Part shown: positions 17,573-26,568 of the stretch, piece after piece
Position numbering within the stretch: position 1 is the first letter of the stretch
Layout of the letters: every line of letters starts with the position of its first letter
Origin: Cupriavidus necator N-1
Lineage (GTDB): Bacteria; Pseudomonadota; Gammaproteobacteria; Burkholderiales; Burkholderiaceae
Direction of reading: 5' to 3'
Length of the DNA stretch: 64,000 bases
Assembly (NCBI RefSeq): GCF_000219215.1
Contig: NC_015723.1
Location: forward strand, 558,001 to 622,000
Notes under the pieces: generated by a model
The model's database searches: none
Told to the model about the DNA's origin: nothing
What the model saw: only the letters and a program-made list of their open reading frames with translations
Made by a program: the position numbers and the translations under genes

Positions 17573-17628
17573 GCGGTTGGCAAACCGGCCGCTTCAGGCT
17601 ACCTGTTGGCGGCGCAGCGGCAACCGCC

Positions 17629-18291
17629 TCACCCGCAGGTTCCGTCGGCCACGCACACGCCGCGCGCCACCATCTCGCCCATGAAGTCCATGGAAGCCTG
17701 GTCGGCAATCGCGTCGCGCAGCGCATCCAGCGCGGCATCATGGGGATCGCTGGCATTGCCGGCCTCGAGCGGCGTGTCATGCCAGCGCCGAGGTACGGCA
17801 GCGGGGTCGATATCGACCCCGGCTCCTGTTGCCAGCGCCGCCAGCACGGAGGACTCCGCTTCGGCCATGGCGTCGGCAGACAGGTCCCTGGCGCGCCCCT
17901 GTCCGAAACTGTCGAATGCCTGGCCCGGCGGCCCGCCCAGCAGCTTCCACAACGCCAGTTCGGTCAGCGGCGAGCAGTTCACGGTGCGCCCGCCCAGCAC
18001 CAGGCCATGCAGCCGCAGGGGGTTCGGCTCGCCCTGCGCGAGTCCGCCCTCGCAGCGCACCATCAGCGCCCCGCCCGGCACCCGGGCCAGGCGGAATGCG
18101 CCCTTTGCATCGGTGCTTGCGTTGCGTACTTGTCCTTGCGCATCACGCAACTGCACGGTAGCGCCTGCCAGCGCGGCCCCGACCGCAGCCGTGCCGCTCA
18201 CTTCCGGCACATGGTCATCCCCGCATGCTGCGACAGCCGCGACCCCGCATGCGAGCACGAGGTGGCGCCAGGATCGAAGGTCCTTGCCCAT
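17629..18291 (-). CDS. Putative lipoprotein with carboxypeptidase-regulatory-like domain
   Basis: A 220-residue exported protein. The signal peptide ends in VAAVAAC-GDD, a lipobox. Residues ~30-85 (VSGTAAVGAALAGATVQLRDAQGQVRNASTDAKGAFRLARVPGGALMVRCEGG) form a CarboxypepD_reg-like beta sandwich of a type common in cell-surface proteins; the rest is helical and holds two Cys near the C-terminus. Function unknown. It begins 11 bp after the SurE-like gene, so the two are co-transcribed and may act together in the envelope. Confidence 0.75.
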   Translation of the reverse strand: MGKDLRSWRHLVLACGVAAVAACGDDHVPEVSGTAAVGAALAGATVQLRDAQGQVRNASTDAKGAFRLARVPGGALMVRCEGGLAQGEPNPLRLHGLVLGGRTVNCSPLTELALWKLLGGPPGQAFDSFGQGRARDLSADAMAEAESSVLAALATGAGVDIDPAAVPRRWHDTPLEAGNASDPHDAALDALRDAIADQASMDFMGEMVARGVCVADGTCG

Positions 18292-18302
18292 GGTTGCTCC
18301 GC

Positions 18303-19295
18303 CTAAGGTGCCAGGGTGGCCAGCTCGCGGCGCGAGCGGTTGAACAGGCCGCGCGCCAGCGGCGTCGGGCGGAAGTCAACGTCAAGCGGCGAGATCGTGA
18401 TGAACTTGGCCAGGAAGGCCGGCGTCTCGGCAATCCGCGCCAGCGCTGCCAGTTCGGTCTCCGGCGCGCCCACGTCGATCGATACCGTGTTGTCGGCATT
18501 GCGCTTGTAGGCGGTGGTAAAGGAATCCACCGTGCCAGGCGTGGTCAGGCGCACGCCGGCAGGGGTTCCGCCGGCGACGATCGGGTAGTTGATGCTCAGC
18601 GGGTGGGCCACCGGCAGCAATGGCTGGCCGGCAGTGCGCGTGGCTTCCAGGCTGGCAATTACGCGGGCCAGGAAGGCCCCGGCCTTGGGGAACGCAGCCA
18701 CGGTGCTGCCGAAGCCGGTGCGTGCTTCGGCAAAGTCCACGCCGACGCTCAGCGCAATGCCGGGCACACCGCGGCGCGCGGCGAACAGCACGTTCATCAC
18801 CGTGCCCGAGTGCGGGATGGAGTCCGACAGGTTCTCGCCGAAATTGGCCCCGGAGACGACCAGGTCCGGCACGAAGCTGCTTTCCGGTCCGACGATCTTC
18901 AGGCCCATGGCGGTGGCGTCCACCGGCGAGCCGCTGCCCAGGTAGTCCGGGTTGGTGGCATTGAGCGCGCTGCCCGCGACAAAGGTGGTCTTGACCCGGT
19001 GCACGCAGAACGTGTCGGCGCTGCCGGCGAGCGGATCGACCACCAGCCGGGTGCGCCCGTCGGGCACGGCATAGGCAGCGCCCGAGCCGCTCTGGTTGCT
19101 GGCCGGGCCTACCGTGATGACGCGGTGGCCGGCGTCCTGCAGGGCCTTGCGGACCGCGCTGATGCCAGGCGCGGCGCAGCCGTCGTCATTGGTCAGCAGC
19201 ACATTGAGTGCCTGGGCGGGGCTGGCCGCGGCAGCCAGTGCGGCGGCCGCGATACCGAGGGAAGCGAGCCGCAGGCAGGCGCGAAGTCGAAGCAT
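18303..19295 (-). CDS. Exported SurE-family nucleotidase/acid phosphatase
   Basis: A 330-residue protein with a signal peptide (MLRLRACLRLASLGIAAAALAAAASPAQA) followed by the SurE core: NVLLTNDDG (metal-binding DD), NQSGSG (the SurE Ser/Asn motif) and VSGANFGENLSDSIPHSGTVMNVLFAA. SurE proteins are metal-dependent 5'/3'-nucleotidases; family members with a signal peptide are annotated as acid phosphatases or survival proteins. The start at 19295 is set by the signal peptide and AGGAG ten bases upstream. It lies after the aldolase gene (92-bp gap) on the same strand. Whether it releases phosphate from nucleotides or another ester is unknown. Confidence 0.85.
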   Translation of the reverse strand: MLRLRACLRLASLGIAAAALAAAASPAQALNVLLTNDDGCAAPGISAVRKALQDAGHRVITVGPASNQSGSGAAYAVPDGRTRLVVDPLAGSADTFCVHRVKTTFVAGSALNATNPDYLGSGSPVDATAMGLKIVGPESSFVPDLVVSGANFGENLSDSIPHSGTVMNVLFAARRGVPGIALSVGVDFAEARTGFGSTVAAFPKAGAFLARVIASLEATRTAGQPLLPVAHPLSINYPIVAGGTPAGVRLTTPGTVDSFTTAYKRNADNTVSIDVGAPETELAALARIAETPAFLAKFITISPLDVDFRPTPLARGLFNRSRRELATLAP

Positions 19296-19387
19296 GGGAA
19301 CCTGTCTCCTTATTCTTATGCGTGGTGCAAGCAGTGCCCGGCCGCGCAGCGGCGCCGCCAGGCTTGATGGAAGCCGGGGCGGCACCG

Positions 19388-20413
19388 TCACGGCACCAGC
19401 AGGCCCCGTTTGCGCGCCAGCGTGATCGCCGTATCCTCGATCATGTCCTCCTGCCCGCCCACCAGCCGCTGCCGGCCGAGCTCGACCAGGATCTCGCGCG
19501 CGGGAATGCGGTACTTGGCCTCGGCGCGCTTGGCGAACAGCAGGAAGGACGAATACACGCCGGCATAGCCCAGCGTGAGCGCGTCGCGGTCGATGCGGAT
19601 GGGGTGGTCCATGATCGGCACCACCAGGTCCTCGGCCACGTCGGCGATGCGGTATACGTCGACGCCGGTCTCGATGCCCGTGCGCTCGCACACGGCCACC
19701 AGCACTTCCATCGGCGTATTGCCGGCACCGGCGCCCAGTCCCGCGGCGGCGGCGTCGATGCGGCTGGCGCCGCAGGCAATCGCGGCGAGCGAATTGGCCA
19801 CGCCCATGGCAAGGTTGTGGTGGCCGTGGAAGCCCAGCTCGGTCTCGGGGCGCAGCGCCTGCCGCACGGCGCCCAGCTTCTCGGTTACATCGTGCGGCAG
19901 CATGTGCCCGGCCGAGTCGGTGATATACAGGCAGTTGGCACCATAGCTTTCCATCAGCAGCGCCTGCTGCACCAATGTCTGCACCGGTGCCATGTGCGCC
20001 ATCATCAGAAAGCCCACGGTATCCATGCCCAGCTTGCGCGCCATGCCGATATGCTGCTCCGAGACATCGGCTTCGGTGCAGTGGGTGGCGACGCGGATGG
20101 TATGCACGCCGATCTCATGCGCCATGCGCAGGTGGTCGACGGTGCCGATGCCGGGCAGGAGCAGCGCGGAGACGCGCGCCTGCTTCAGTTCGCCCAGCAC
20201 CGCGCGCAGGTATTCCTCATCGCTGTGCGCGGGGAAGCCGTAGTTGACCGAGGCGCCGCCCAGGCCATCGCCGTGGGTGACCTCGATCAGCGGCACGCCG
20301 GCGGCGTCCAGCCCGCGGGCGATGCCTTTCATCTGTTCCAGCGAGATCTGGTGGCGCTTCGGGTGCATGCCGTCGCGCAGGGTCATGTCGTGCAGGGTGA
20401 TGCGTTGGACCAT
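19388..20413 (-). CDS. dmpG: 4-hydroxy-2-oxovalerate (hydroxy-oxoacid) aldolase
   Basis: A 341-residue class II pyruvate aldolase of the DmpG/MhpE/HsaF family. Motifs seen: [16 protein letters not shown] (Asp metal ligand and catalytic Arg), [34 protein letters not shown] (two metal-binding His). It splits 4-hydroxy-2-oxo acids to pyruvate and an aldehyde and works as a complex with the next-upstream aldehyde dehydrogenase, with channelling of the aldehyde. The stop of the dehydrogenase is 10 bp from this start. In steroid degradation the homologue makes pyruvate and propanal; the substrate length is not readable here. Confidence 0.97.
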   Translation of the reverse strand: MVQRITLHDMTLRDGMHPKRHQISLEQMKGIARGLDAAGVPLIEVTHGDGLGGASVNYGFPAHSDEEYLRAVLGELKQARVSALLLPGIGTVDHLRMAHEIGVHTIRVATHCTEADVSEQHIGMARKLGMDTVGFLMMAHMAPVQTLVQQALLMESYGANCLYITDSAGHMLPHDVTEKLGAVRQALRPETELGFHGHHNLAMGVANSLAAIACGASRIDAAAAGLGAGAGNTPMEVLVAVCERTGIETGVDVYRIADVAEDLVVPIMDHPIRIDRDALTLGYAGVYSSFLLFAKRAEAKYRIPAREILVELGRQRLVGGQEDMIEDTAITLARKRGLLVP

Positions 20414-20423
20414 GGCTGGCTCC

Positions 20424-21332
20424 TCAGGCGTTGGCGGCTTCTTGCGCGCTGCCGGCGCGCATGGCGGCGGCGATGCACTCGGCGGTGCGGGCGGCCGAGG
20501 CGGTCATGATGTCCAGGTTGCCGGCATACTTGGGCAGATAGTCGCCCAGGCCCTCGACCTCCAGGAAGATCGAGACGCGCTTGCCGTCGAACACCGGGCC
20601 GTTCTTCAGCGTGTAGCCGGGCACGTACTTGCGCACTTCGGCAATCATGTCGTGCACCGAGGCGGTAATCGCGGCAACGTCGGGCGCATCGTCGGTCAGG
20701 CAGTGGATGGTGTCGCGCATGATCAGCGGCGGCTCGGCCGGGTTGATCACGATGATGGCCTTGCCCTGGCGCGCGCCGCCGACGGCTTCGATCGCGCCCG
20801 CCGTGGTGCGCGTGAACTCGTCGATATTGCGGCGCGTGCCGGGCCCGACCGAGCGCGACGACACCGTTGCCACGATCTCGCCATAGGCCACCGGCTGCAC
20901 GCGCGATACCGCGTACACCATGGGGATGGTGGCCTGCCCGCCGCACGTGACCATATTGACGTTCATCTCGTTGCTGCCGATATGGGCGTCCAGGTTGACC
21001 GGCGGCACGCAGAACGGCCCGATCGCCGCCGGCGTCAGATCGATCACGCGCACGCCGCGCGCGGTCAGCTTGGCCGAGTGCTCGGCATGGACGTAGGCGG
21101 AGGTGGCATCGAAGGCGATGCGGATATCGTCGGCCTCCAGGTGCGGCAGCAGGCCGTCGATGCCGTCGCTGGTGGTCTTCAGCCCCAGCTCGCGCGCGCG
21201 CGCCAGGCCTTCGGAGGACGGCTCCACGCCGACCATCCAGACCGGTTCCAGGATGTCGCTGCGGCGCAGCTTGTAGAGCAGGTCGGTGCCGATATTGCCG
21301 GGCCCGATCAGGGCACATCGGATCTTGTTCAT
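20424..21332 (-). CDS. mhpF: Acylating acetaldehyde (propanal) dehydrogenase
   Basis: A 302-residue NAD-dependent CoA-acylating aldehyde dehydrogenase. The N-terminal Rossmann motif is [17 protein letters not shown]; the nucleophilic Cys lies in [39 protein letters not shown] is the family signature. It converts the aldehyde from the partner aldolase to acyl-CoA. The gene sits between hydratase and aldolase genes in the order hydratase-dehydrogenase-aldolase seen in meta-cleavage operons. The spacer in front of it holds a short tandem repeat (21351-21388). Confidence 0.97.
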   Translation of the reverse strand: MNKIRCALIGPGNIGTDLLYKLRRSDILEPVWMVGVEPSSEGLARARELGLKTTSDGIDGLLPHLEADDIRIAFDATSAYVHAEHSAKLTARGVRVIDLTPAAIGPFCVPPVNLDAHIGSNEMNVNMVTCGGQATIPMVYAVSRVQPVAYGEIVATVSSRSVGPGTRRNIDEFTRTTAGAIEAVGGARQGKAIIVINPAEPPLIMRDTIHCLTDDAPDVAAITASVHDMIAEVRKYVPGYTLKNGPVFDGKRVSIFLEVEGLGDYLPKYAGNLDIMTASAARTAECIAAAMRAGSAQEAANA

Positions 21333-21350
21333 GGGGTCTCGCTTGGCAGA

Positions 21351-21388
21351 GTCAGGAAGTCAGGAAAGTCAGGAAAGTCAGGAAGTCA
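21351..21388. repeat. Short tandem repeat (GTCAGGAA/GTCAGGAAA, ~4.5 units)
   Basis: Four units alternating 8 and 9 bp (GTCAGGAA, GTCAGGAAA, GTCAGGAAA, GTCAGGAA) and a partial fifth fill the gap between the hydratase stop and the acetaldehyde dehydrogenase start. The last unit runs into the hydratase stop codon. Such a tract could change length by slippage and alter the distance between the two genes. Confidence 0.8.
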
Positions 21389-22168
21389 GCAGAACATGGC
21401 GCTGCAGCCGCCGATGCCGGTGATATGCATGGACAGCCGGTCGCCCGCCTGCACCGGAATCAGCGCCGCCAGCGAACCCGACAGGATGGTCTCGCCGGCC
21501 AGCAGGGGAATGCCGAAGCTGCCCAAGGTGTTGGCCAGCCACGCCACCGCGTCGGCGGGATGCCCCAGCGCGGCGCTGCCAAGCCCGGTGGCCACGCACT
21601 CGCCGTTCTTCTCGAGGGTCATCGCGCATGCGCCCAGGTCCAGCGCGTGCGGGCAGACGCGTTCCTCGCCGAGCACATAGACGCCGCAAGAGGCGTTGTC
21701 GGCGACGGTGTCCTCGATGCGGATGCGCCAGTCCCGGATGCGCGAATCCACGATCTCGAAGCAGGCTGCCACCGCTTCGGTGGCGTCGAGCACATCGTCG
21801 CGCGTCACGCCCGGGCCGCGCAGGTCGCGCCGCAGGAAGAAGGCAATCTCGCCCTCGGCGCGCGGCTGGATCAGGGTATCGGTGGGGATGGGCTGCCCGG
21901 CTGCGTACTGCATGCTCTGCAGCAGGATGCCGAAGTCCGGCTGGTGCACGTCCAGCATCTGCTGGACGGCCTCGCTGGTCACGCCGATCTTCTTGCCGGT
22001 GATGCAGTCGCCGGCCGCCAGCCGGTGGGCGATAAAGCCTTGCTGGATGCGATAGGCAGCGTGGACGTCGAGCCCCAGTCCGCGGCCGCTGAGTGGCGGC
22101 ACCGGCGAGCGCGTGACCAGCGCATGGTGGAGTTCATTGCTGAGCGTGGTGATCAGGTCGGCGTTCAT
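21386..22168 (-). CDS. mhpD: 2-oxopent-4-enoate hydratase (MhpD/TesE type)
   Basis: A 260-residue member of the hydratase/decarboxylase (FAH-related) family. Typical segments are GKKIGVTSEAVQQMLDVHQPDFGILLQSM, the metal-binding RAEGEIAFFLRRDL and GSAALGHPADAVAWLANTLGSFGIPLLAGETILSGSLAALIPV. It adds water to 2-hydroxy-2,4-dienoates from ring cleavage to give 4-hydroxy-2-oxo acids for the aldolase downstream. It lies 67 bp after the outer-membrane protein gene on the same strand and completes a hydratase-dehydrogenase-aldolase set. Confidence 0.95.
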   Translation of the reverse strand: MNADLITTLSNELHHALVTRSPVPPLSGRGLGLDVHAAYRIQQGFIAHRLAAGDCITGKKIGVTSEAVQQMLDVHQPDFGILLQSMQYAAGQPIPTDTLIQPRAEGEIAFFLRRDLRGPGVTRDDVLDATEAVAACFEIVDSRIRDWRIRIEDTVADNASCGVYVLGEERVCPHALDLGACAMTLEKNGECVATGLGSAALGHPADAVAWLANTLGSFGIPLLAGETILSGSLAALIPVQAGDRLSMHITGIGGCSAMFC

Positions 22169-22235
22169 GGCAGGGGAGGTCGGGCCGCGCTGCCGCGGCG
22201 GCAGCGCGCCGCGGCAGTTCGGGTCAGGACAAAGG

Positions 22236-23798
22236 TCAGAACGAATACTTGGCGTTGAAGGCTACGTAGTCGCGGTCAGCCAGCGGACGGTTGGCGATGT
22301 TGGCCCCGCCGATGAACGCGGCGTAGGTCAGGTTGAGCTCCAGGTTGTTCAGGTACTTGAAGGTCAGCCCGACGCTGGCGCGCTTGTCGCCATAGCCCAT
22401 CAGCGTGCCGAAGGCGCCGGCCACCGCAGACTGGCCGCTGAACTGCTGAGCGTAGGTGAGTGGCACTGACATGTCCCAGCCATCGAACACATTGTTGTAG
22501 GTCAGCGACCAGCCCACCTGGAACGCCGCCGAGTTGCGGGTGTTCGACAGCTTGCCGAAGCCCATCACCGGGTCCACGCCCAGCACGTGCAGGTAGGCGA
22601 CTTCGCCCAGCAGCGTCTGCGAGTCGGCCAGGAAGGTCGGGCCCACCGAGTAGATGGCAGAGAGCTGGCCCTGCAGTGCCCGGCCGCGTGTCGCGGTGGG
22701 CGAGCCGGCCACGTCTACCAGCATCGGCACGCCGTCCTTGTAGCTGACTTCACCGGCAACGTTGGCGCCCAGCACCTGCGTGGAGAAGCTGGCGCCGGTC
22801 AGGTTGATGCCGCCGTAGAACTTCTGCTGGTACTGCAGCGTGGGGAAGAGCGAGGTGACCACGCTCGGGTTCTTGTCGTGATAGCGCAGCTGGTAGAGCC
22901 CGATCTCGGTGCTTTCAAATACGCGGAAGCGCGCGCCCACGCCCCATTGCCCCCAGTCGGAGGGGCGGATATCCGGGCCGCGCGGGATATTGAAGCCGGG
23001 TCCGATAATGAACTCCGCGCCCGGGCCGACCACGTCGGAGGTGCTGAAATAGCTGCCCGGCGCGAAGATCTGGTTCGGCTTGTAGGTGAACTGGTAATAG
23101 CCCATCACGCTGAATGCCGGCGTGACCTGCAGCTGCAGCGAAGCCTGTGGCACCGGCAGCAGGATGTCCTTGACCTCGGCCCCCGGCACGAAGGCCTTGG
23201 TCGCATCGGCAGGCCCTTGCGCGCCGGCGATATTGGCGAAGAACAGGCTCTCGCCCCAGGCGACCACCTGGTTGCCCAGCTTGAAGCTCAGCTGCGTGTC
23301 GCCGATCGGCGTCGCGCCATAGACATAGGCATCGAGCAGTTGCGCGCGGTGCTCGTGATAGTCCTGCGCGGAACCGGTGAACTGGTTGAACGGGCCGCTG
23401 TGGTTGACCGTGAACGGCGCATTGTTCGAGTTGGTGCCGCTATAGGCCCAGTCCTGGAACACGCTGCCGCGCACCAGTGCCCCGAAGGCATCGTGCTTGA
23501 CATGCGCTTCGCCCAGCAGCGAGACGCGGTTGGCGATCATGTCGCCGCGCTTGAAGTTGCGGTTGCCGTCGTCGCCGTTGATATTGGCCGGGCTCAGCAG
23601 CGTGTTGCTCTGGTGGCCGGTGCGCACCGCCGCCCCGTAGGAGGCGGTGACGCTGTAGTCGAGCGTGGTGTCATGGCCAAGATCGATGGTTTCGCCCGCC
23701 CTGGCCGGCGTTGCAAGCAGCGCGGCCAGTGCCGCCGCGGCAGCGATTGGCCGCAGCCGGTTGCGGCGTTTCAGTGGGCCGGATGGTGGATGGTGCAT
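22236..23798 (-). CDS. DUF1302-family outer-membrane protein
   Basis: A 520-residue exported protein rich in aromatic, alternating strands and ending in Phe (AFNAKYSF), as in beta-barrel outer-membrane proteins. The signal peptide ends LAALLATPARAG. The DUF1302 pattern is seen in LGNQVVAWGESLFFANIAG and the following VPQASLQLQVTP. Proteins of this type are often encoded in sterol, steroid or hydrophobic-substrate catabolic clusters and probably help uptake; the exact role is unknown. The ATG at 23798 has GGGGAG seven bases upstream. A 19-bp shared motif lies 94 bp upstream, so this gene may head the operon through the aldolase. Confidence 0.85.
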   Translation of the reverse strand: MHHPPSGPLKRRNRLRPIAAAAALAALLATPARAGETIDLGHDTTLDYSVTASYGAAVRTGHQSNTLLSPANINGDDGNRNFKRGDMIANRVSLLGEAHVKHDAFGALVRGSVFQDWAYSGTNSNNAPFTVNHSGPFNQFTGSAQDYHEHRAQLLDAYVYGATPIGDTQLSFKLGNQVVAWGESLFFANIAGAQGPADATKAFVPGAEVKDILLPVPQASLQLQVTPAFSVMGYYQFTYKPNQIFAPGSYFSTSDVVGPGAEFIIGPGFNIPRGPDIRPSDWGQWGVGARFRVFESTEIGLYQLRYHDKNPSVVTSLFPTLQYQQKFYGGINLTGASFSTQVLGANVAGEVSYKDGVPMLVDVAGSPTATRGRALQGQLSAIYSVGPTFLADSQTLLGEVAYLHVLGVDPVMGFGKLSNTRNSAAFQVGWSLTYNNVFDGWDMSVPLTYAQQFSGQSAVAGAFGTLMGYGDKRASVGLTFKYLNNLELNLTYAAFIGGANIANRPLADRDYVAFNAKYSF

Positions 23799-23892
23799 GG
23801 TGGTCTCCCCGTGGTGTCGGTGTTGGTTCATTGCCTGGCACTTCGAATGGCGCTCGCCTGGTCGCAAGCGTAGAGAGGGGCGGCCATGCACA

Positions 23893-23911
23893 AATCGGCA
23901 GAACGGACTAG
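23893..23911 (-). promoter_or_regulatory. Shared 19-bp motif, site 1 (before DUF1302 operon)
   Basis: Minus-strand CTAGTCCGTTCTGCCGATT; one of the weaker right halves. TACGCT follows 20 bases downstream, in place for a -10 hexamer. See the finding on the common motif. Confidence 0.55.
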
Positions 23912-23937
23912 GCGGTTTCCCTACGGGCGGTAGCCGC

Positions 23938-24726
23938 TCAGCTGCGATTGAGCGAAGCCGCGTTGAGGAAGGCCGGGCGCTCGCCGCCACCGTCGATCAC
24001 AAGGTTGGCGCCCGACACGTACGACGCCTGAGGCGATGCCAGGAACAGGCACGCGCCGGCGATGTCGTCCGGGTGCGCGAGCCGGCCCAGCGGCACCGTC
24101 GCGGCCATGGTGCGCAACGCCTCGGGGTCGCCGTAGTGCTGCTGCTGCGAGGTGTCGGTCAGCACCATGCCCGGGCTGACCGCGGCAACGCGCACCTTGG
24201 GCGCCCATTCCACCGCGAGCGTGCGCACCGCATTGAGGATGCCGGCCTTGGCGGCGCCGTAGGCCGCCGTGCCGGGCGAAGGACGCAGCGCGCTGACGCT
24301 GCCCACGAACAGCTGCGTGCCGCCGCCGGCCTGTTGCTGCATGCGTGCATTGGCGCGCTGCGCGAGCTGCAGCGGCGCCACCAGGTTGAGCCGGATCACC
24401 GATTCCAGCAGCCGTGGCGAGGCCTCCGCGACCAGCGCGAACGGCGAGCCGCCGGCGTTGTGGATGACCACGTCGAGCGTGGGGCTGGCCTGCGCGATCT
24501 GCGCCAGCATGGCATCGGCCTGTTCGATGTCGCGGATGTCCGCCGGGATGAAGCGGGCGCTGCGGCCATCCGCGGCCGGCAGTTCGCTGTCGTCAGCGGG
24601 CGCGGTGCGGCCGCATACGAAGACCTGCGCGCCGGCGCGCAGGAAGGCCTCGCCGATGGCGCGGCCGATGCCGCGCATGCCGCCCGTGACCAGCACAGTC
24701 TGGCCGGTGTAGTTGAATCCTGTCAT
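23938..24726 (-). CDS. SDR-family oxidoreductase
   Basis: A 262-residue classical short-chain dehydrogenase. Cofactor motif VTGGMRGIGRAIG, NAGG at residues ~88-91, catalytic Ser in VGSVSA and Y-x3-K in AAYGAAKAG. C-terminal VIDGGG is standard. NAD(P)-dependent oxidation or reduction of a hydroxy/keto group is expected; in this setting hydroxysteroid or hydroxyacyl-CoA dehydrogenation is a reasonable guess. The start at 24726 follows AAGGGGG. It is divergent from the meta-cleavage hydrolase gene, with 126 bp between. Confidence 0.88.
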   Translation of the reverse strand: MTGFNYTGQTVLVTGGMRGIGRAIGEAFLRAGAQVFVCGRTAPADDSELPAADGRSARFIPADIRDIEQADAMLAQIAQASPTLDVVIHNAGGSPFALVAEASPRLLESVIRLNLVAPLQLAQRANARMQQQAGGGTQLFVGSVSALRPSPGTAAYGAAKAGILNAVRTLAVEWAPKVRVAAVSPGMVLTDTSQQQHYGDPEALRTMAATVPLGRLAHPDDIAGACLFLASPQASYVSGANLVIDGGGERPAFLNAASLNRS

Positions 24727-24780
24727 GGGTCCCCCTTGATGCATGGAGCACCCATCGTAGGAGAAGTGGCAGTCCGGCTC

Positions 24781-24799
24781 GTAGTCCGAATGAACGATG
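24781..24799 (+). promoter_or_regulatory. Shared 19-bp motif, site 2 (before hydrolase operon)
   Basis: GTAGTCCGAATGAACGATG, ending 53 bp before the hydrolase ATG. TATGCT at 24823 lies 23 bases downstream as a candidate -10 hexamer. Confidence 0.6.
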
Positions 24800-24852
24800 C
24801 CCGCGCTGGCGGCGCTGCGCAATATGCTGGGCAAACCACGGGAGACGCCCTC

Positions 24853-25725
24853 ATGTCCGCTACGTCACAGCACACGCCTTTGTCCCCACACCCGAACCTG
24901 CCGGTCGGGCGCTTCACCACCACGTCAACGGGCCTGCGCCTGCACTGCCTGGACTCCGGCAGCGGCGAGCCGCTGGTCTTTATCCACGGCAGCGGGCCGG
25001 GCGCGAGCGGGCACAGCAACTTCCGCCACAACGCGCCGGCCTTCGCCGAGGCGGGCTTTCGCACCGTGGTGGTGGACCTGCCCGGGTATGGCCTGTCGTC
25101 CAAGCCAGACGATGTCGAGTACACCCTGGACTTCTTCGTCGCCGCGCTGCGTGAGCAGTTGCTGGCACTGGAGCTGCCGCGCTGCGTGCTGGTGGGCAAT
25201 TCGCTTGGCGGGGCCATCGCGCTGCAGTACGCGCTGGACTTCCCGGAGCATGTCAGCCGCCTGGTGATGATGGCGCCCGGCGGCGTGGAAGAGCGGGAGA
25301 CCTATTTCCAGATGGAGGGAATCCAGCGCATGGTGTCGCTGTTTACCGGCGGCCACATGAACCCGGACACCATGCGGCAGCTGCTGCAACTGCTGGTGCA
25401 TGACGCCAGCCTGGTCACCGACGCGCTGGTCGACGAGCGCATGGCGGTGTGCAGCGAGCAGCCGCGCGAGGTGCTGGCCACCATGAAGGTGCCCAACCTG
25501 ACCGCGCGGCTGGGCGAGATCCGGTGCCCGGTGCTTGGCTTCTGGGGCACGGAGGATCATTTCAATCCTGCCTCGGGCGCCACCAAATTCCTGGCCGGCT
25601 GCGCCGACGCGCGCTTCGTCATGATCAACCGCTGCGGCCACTGGGTGATGGTTGAGCACGCCGCCTATTTCAACCGTGAATGTCTCGGCTTCCTGGCGGA
25701 TACCGCCCAGGGCGGCGCGGCATAA
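24853..25725 (+). CDS. Meta-cleavage product hydrolase (BphD/HsaD/TesD-like alpha/beta hydrolase)
   Basis: A 290-residue alpha/beta hydrolase of the C-C bond hydrolase group. Oxyanion region FIHGSGPGASGHSNF, nucleophile Ser117 in VGNSLGGAIALQ, Asp235 in WGTEDHFNP and His263 in RCGHWVMVEH make a complete triad. These enzymes cut 2-hydroxy-6-oxo-dienoates made by extradiol dioxygenases; the released 2-hydroxy-dienoate is the substrate of the hydratase at 21386-22168. The start at 24853 has GGAG eight bases upstream; the frame is open far upstream but that part is the shadow of opposite-strand genes. It heads an operon with an SDR, a ketosteroid isomerase and a TetR regulator. No extradiol dioxygenase gene is in the window. 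Confidence 0.92.
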   Translation: MSATSQHTPLSPHPNLPVGRFTTTSTGLRLHCLDSGSGEPLVFIHGSGPGASGHSNFRHNAPAFAEAGFRTVVVDLPGYGLSSKPDDVEYTLDFFVAALREQLLALELPRCVLVGNSLGGAIALQYALDFPEHVSRLVMMAPGGVEERETYFQMEGIQRMVSLFTGGHMNPDTMRQLLQLLVHDASLVTDALVDERMAVCSEQPREVLATMKVPNLTARLGEIRCPVLGFWGTEDHFNPASGATKFLAGCADARFVMINRCGHWVMVEHAAYFNRECLGFLADTAQGGAA

Positions 25726-25764
25726 TTGGCTCGCACGCCCACACAACAAGACCCAGGAGACATC

Positions 25765-26550
25765 ATGGAATACCCGTATAGCCTGTTCGACCTGCGTGGC
25801 GAGGTTGCAGCCATCACCGGTGCCGCGCGCGGCATCGGCGCGGAAACCGCCCGCGTGCTGGCAGCTGCCGGCGCGAAGGTCGCGGTGCTTGACGTACTAG
25901 AAGCCGACGGCAAGGCGACCGCGGAAGCCATCTGCGCCGAGGGCGGCGAGGCCGCGTTCTGGAAGCTCGACGTCACCAGCGAAAGCGACGTGGCGCGCGT
26001 GTTCGCGGAGATCGCGGCGTGCTTTGGCGGCCTTGGCATCCTTGTGAACAACGCCGGCATCGAAGGGCCCAATGCGCCGACCCATGAGCTGGCGCTGGAG
26101 CAATGGCAGCAGGTCATGGCAGTGAACGTGACCGGCACCTTCCTGTGCACCAAGCACGCCATCGGGCACATGGAGCGCACCGGCGGCGGCGCCATTGTCA
26201 ACGTGTCGTCGATGTACGGCATCGCCGGTGGGCCGGACGTGCCGCCTTATCACGCGTCCAAGGCCGCGGTGCGGATGATGGCCAAGACCGATGCCATGCT
26301 CTACGCCGGCAAAGGAATTCGCGCCAACTCCATCCATCCCGGCTATATCCGCACGCCGATGCTCGAACACGTGGCCCAGGCCTCGGGGCAGAGCGAGGCG
26401 CTGTTTGACTACCTGGGCGGGCAGACTCCCGCGGGCAAGGTGGGCCAGCCGCGCGACATCGCCGCGGGCATCCTGTACCTCGTGTCCGACGCCGGGCGCT
26501 ATGTCACCGGCGCCGAGCTGGTGATCGACGGCGGCTACACCGCACGCTAG
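25765..26550 (+). CDS. SDR-family dehydrogenase (hydroxysteroid-dehydrogenase-like)
   Basis: A 261-residue classical SDR with ITGAARGIGAETARVL, NNAG (LVNNAGIEG), catalytic Ser/Tyr/Lys in VNVSSMYG and YHASKAA, and VIDGGYTAR at the end. It is the kind of enzyme that oxidises 3- or 17-hydroxyl groups of steroids, and its position 18 bp before a ketosteroid isomerase supports that (3-hydroxy-5-ene to 3-keto-4-ene conversion needs both). The start follows CCAGGAG. Substrate is inferred from neighbours only. Confidence 0.88.
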   Translation: MEYPYSLFDLRGEVAAITGAARGIGAETARVLAAAGAKVAVLDVLEADGKATAEAICAEGGEAAFWKLDVTSESDVARVFAEIAACFGGLGILVNNAGIEGPNAPTHELALEQWQQVMAVNVTGTFLCTKHAIGHMERTGGGAIVNVSSMYGIAGGPDVPPYHASKAAVRMMAKTDAMLYAGKGIRANSIHPGYIRTPMLEHVAQASGQSEALFDYLGGQTPAGKVGQPRDIAAGILYLVSDAGRYVTGAELVIDGGYTAR

Positions 26551-26568
26551 AACCACAAGGAGAACTCC

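Noticed and set aside
23665..24852. Upstream in-frame extension of the meta-cleavage hydrolase
   Set aside because: The extra ~400 residues are Arg/Ala/His-rich, lie opposite two confirmed genes, and the hydrolase start at 24853 has a good ribosome binding site.
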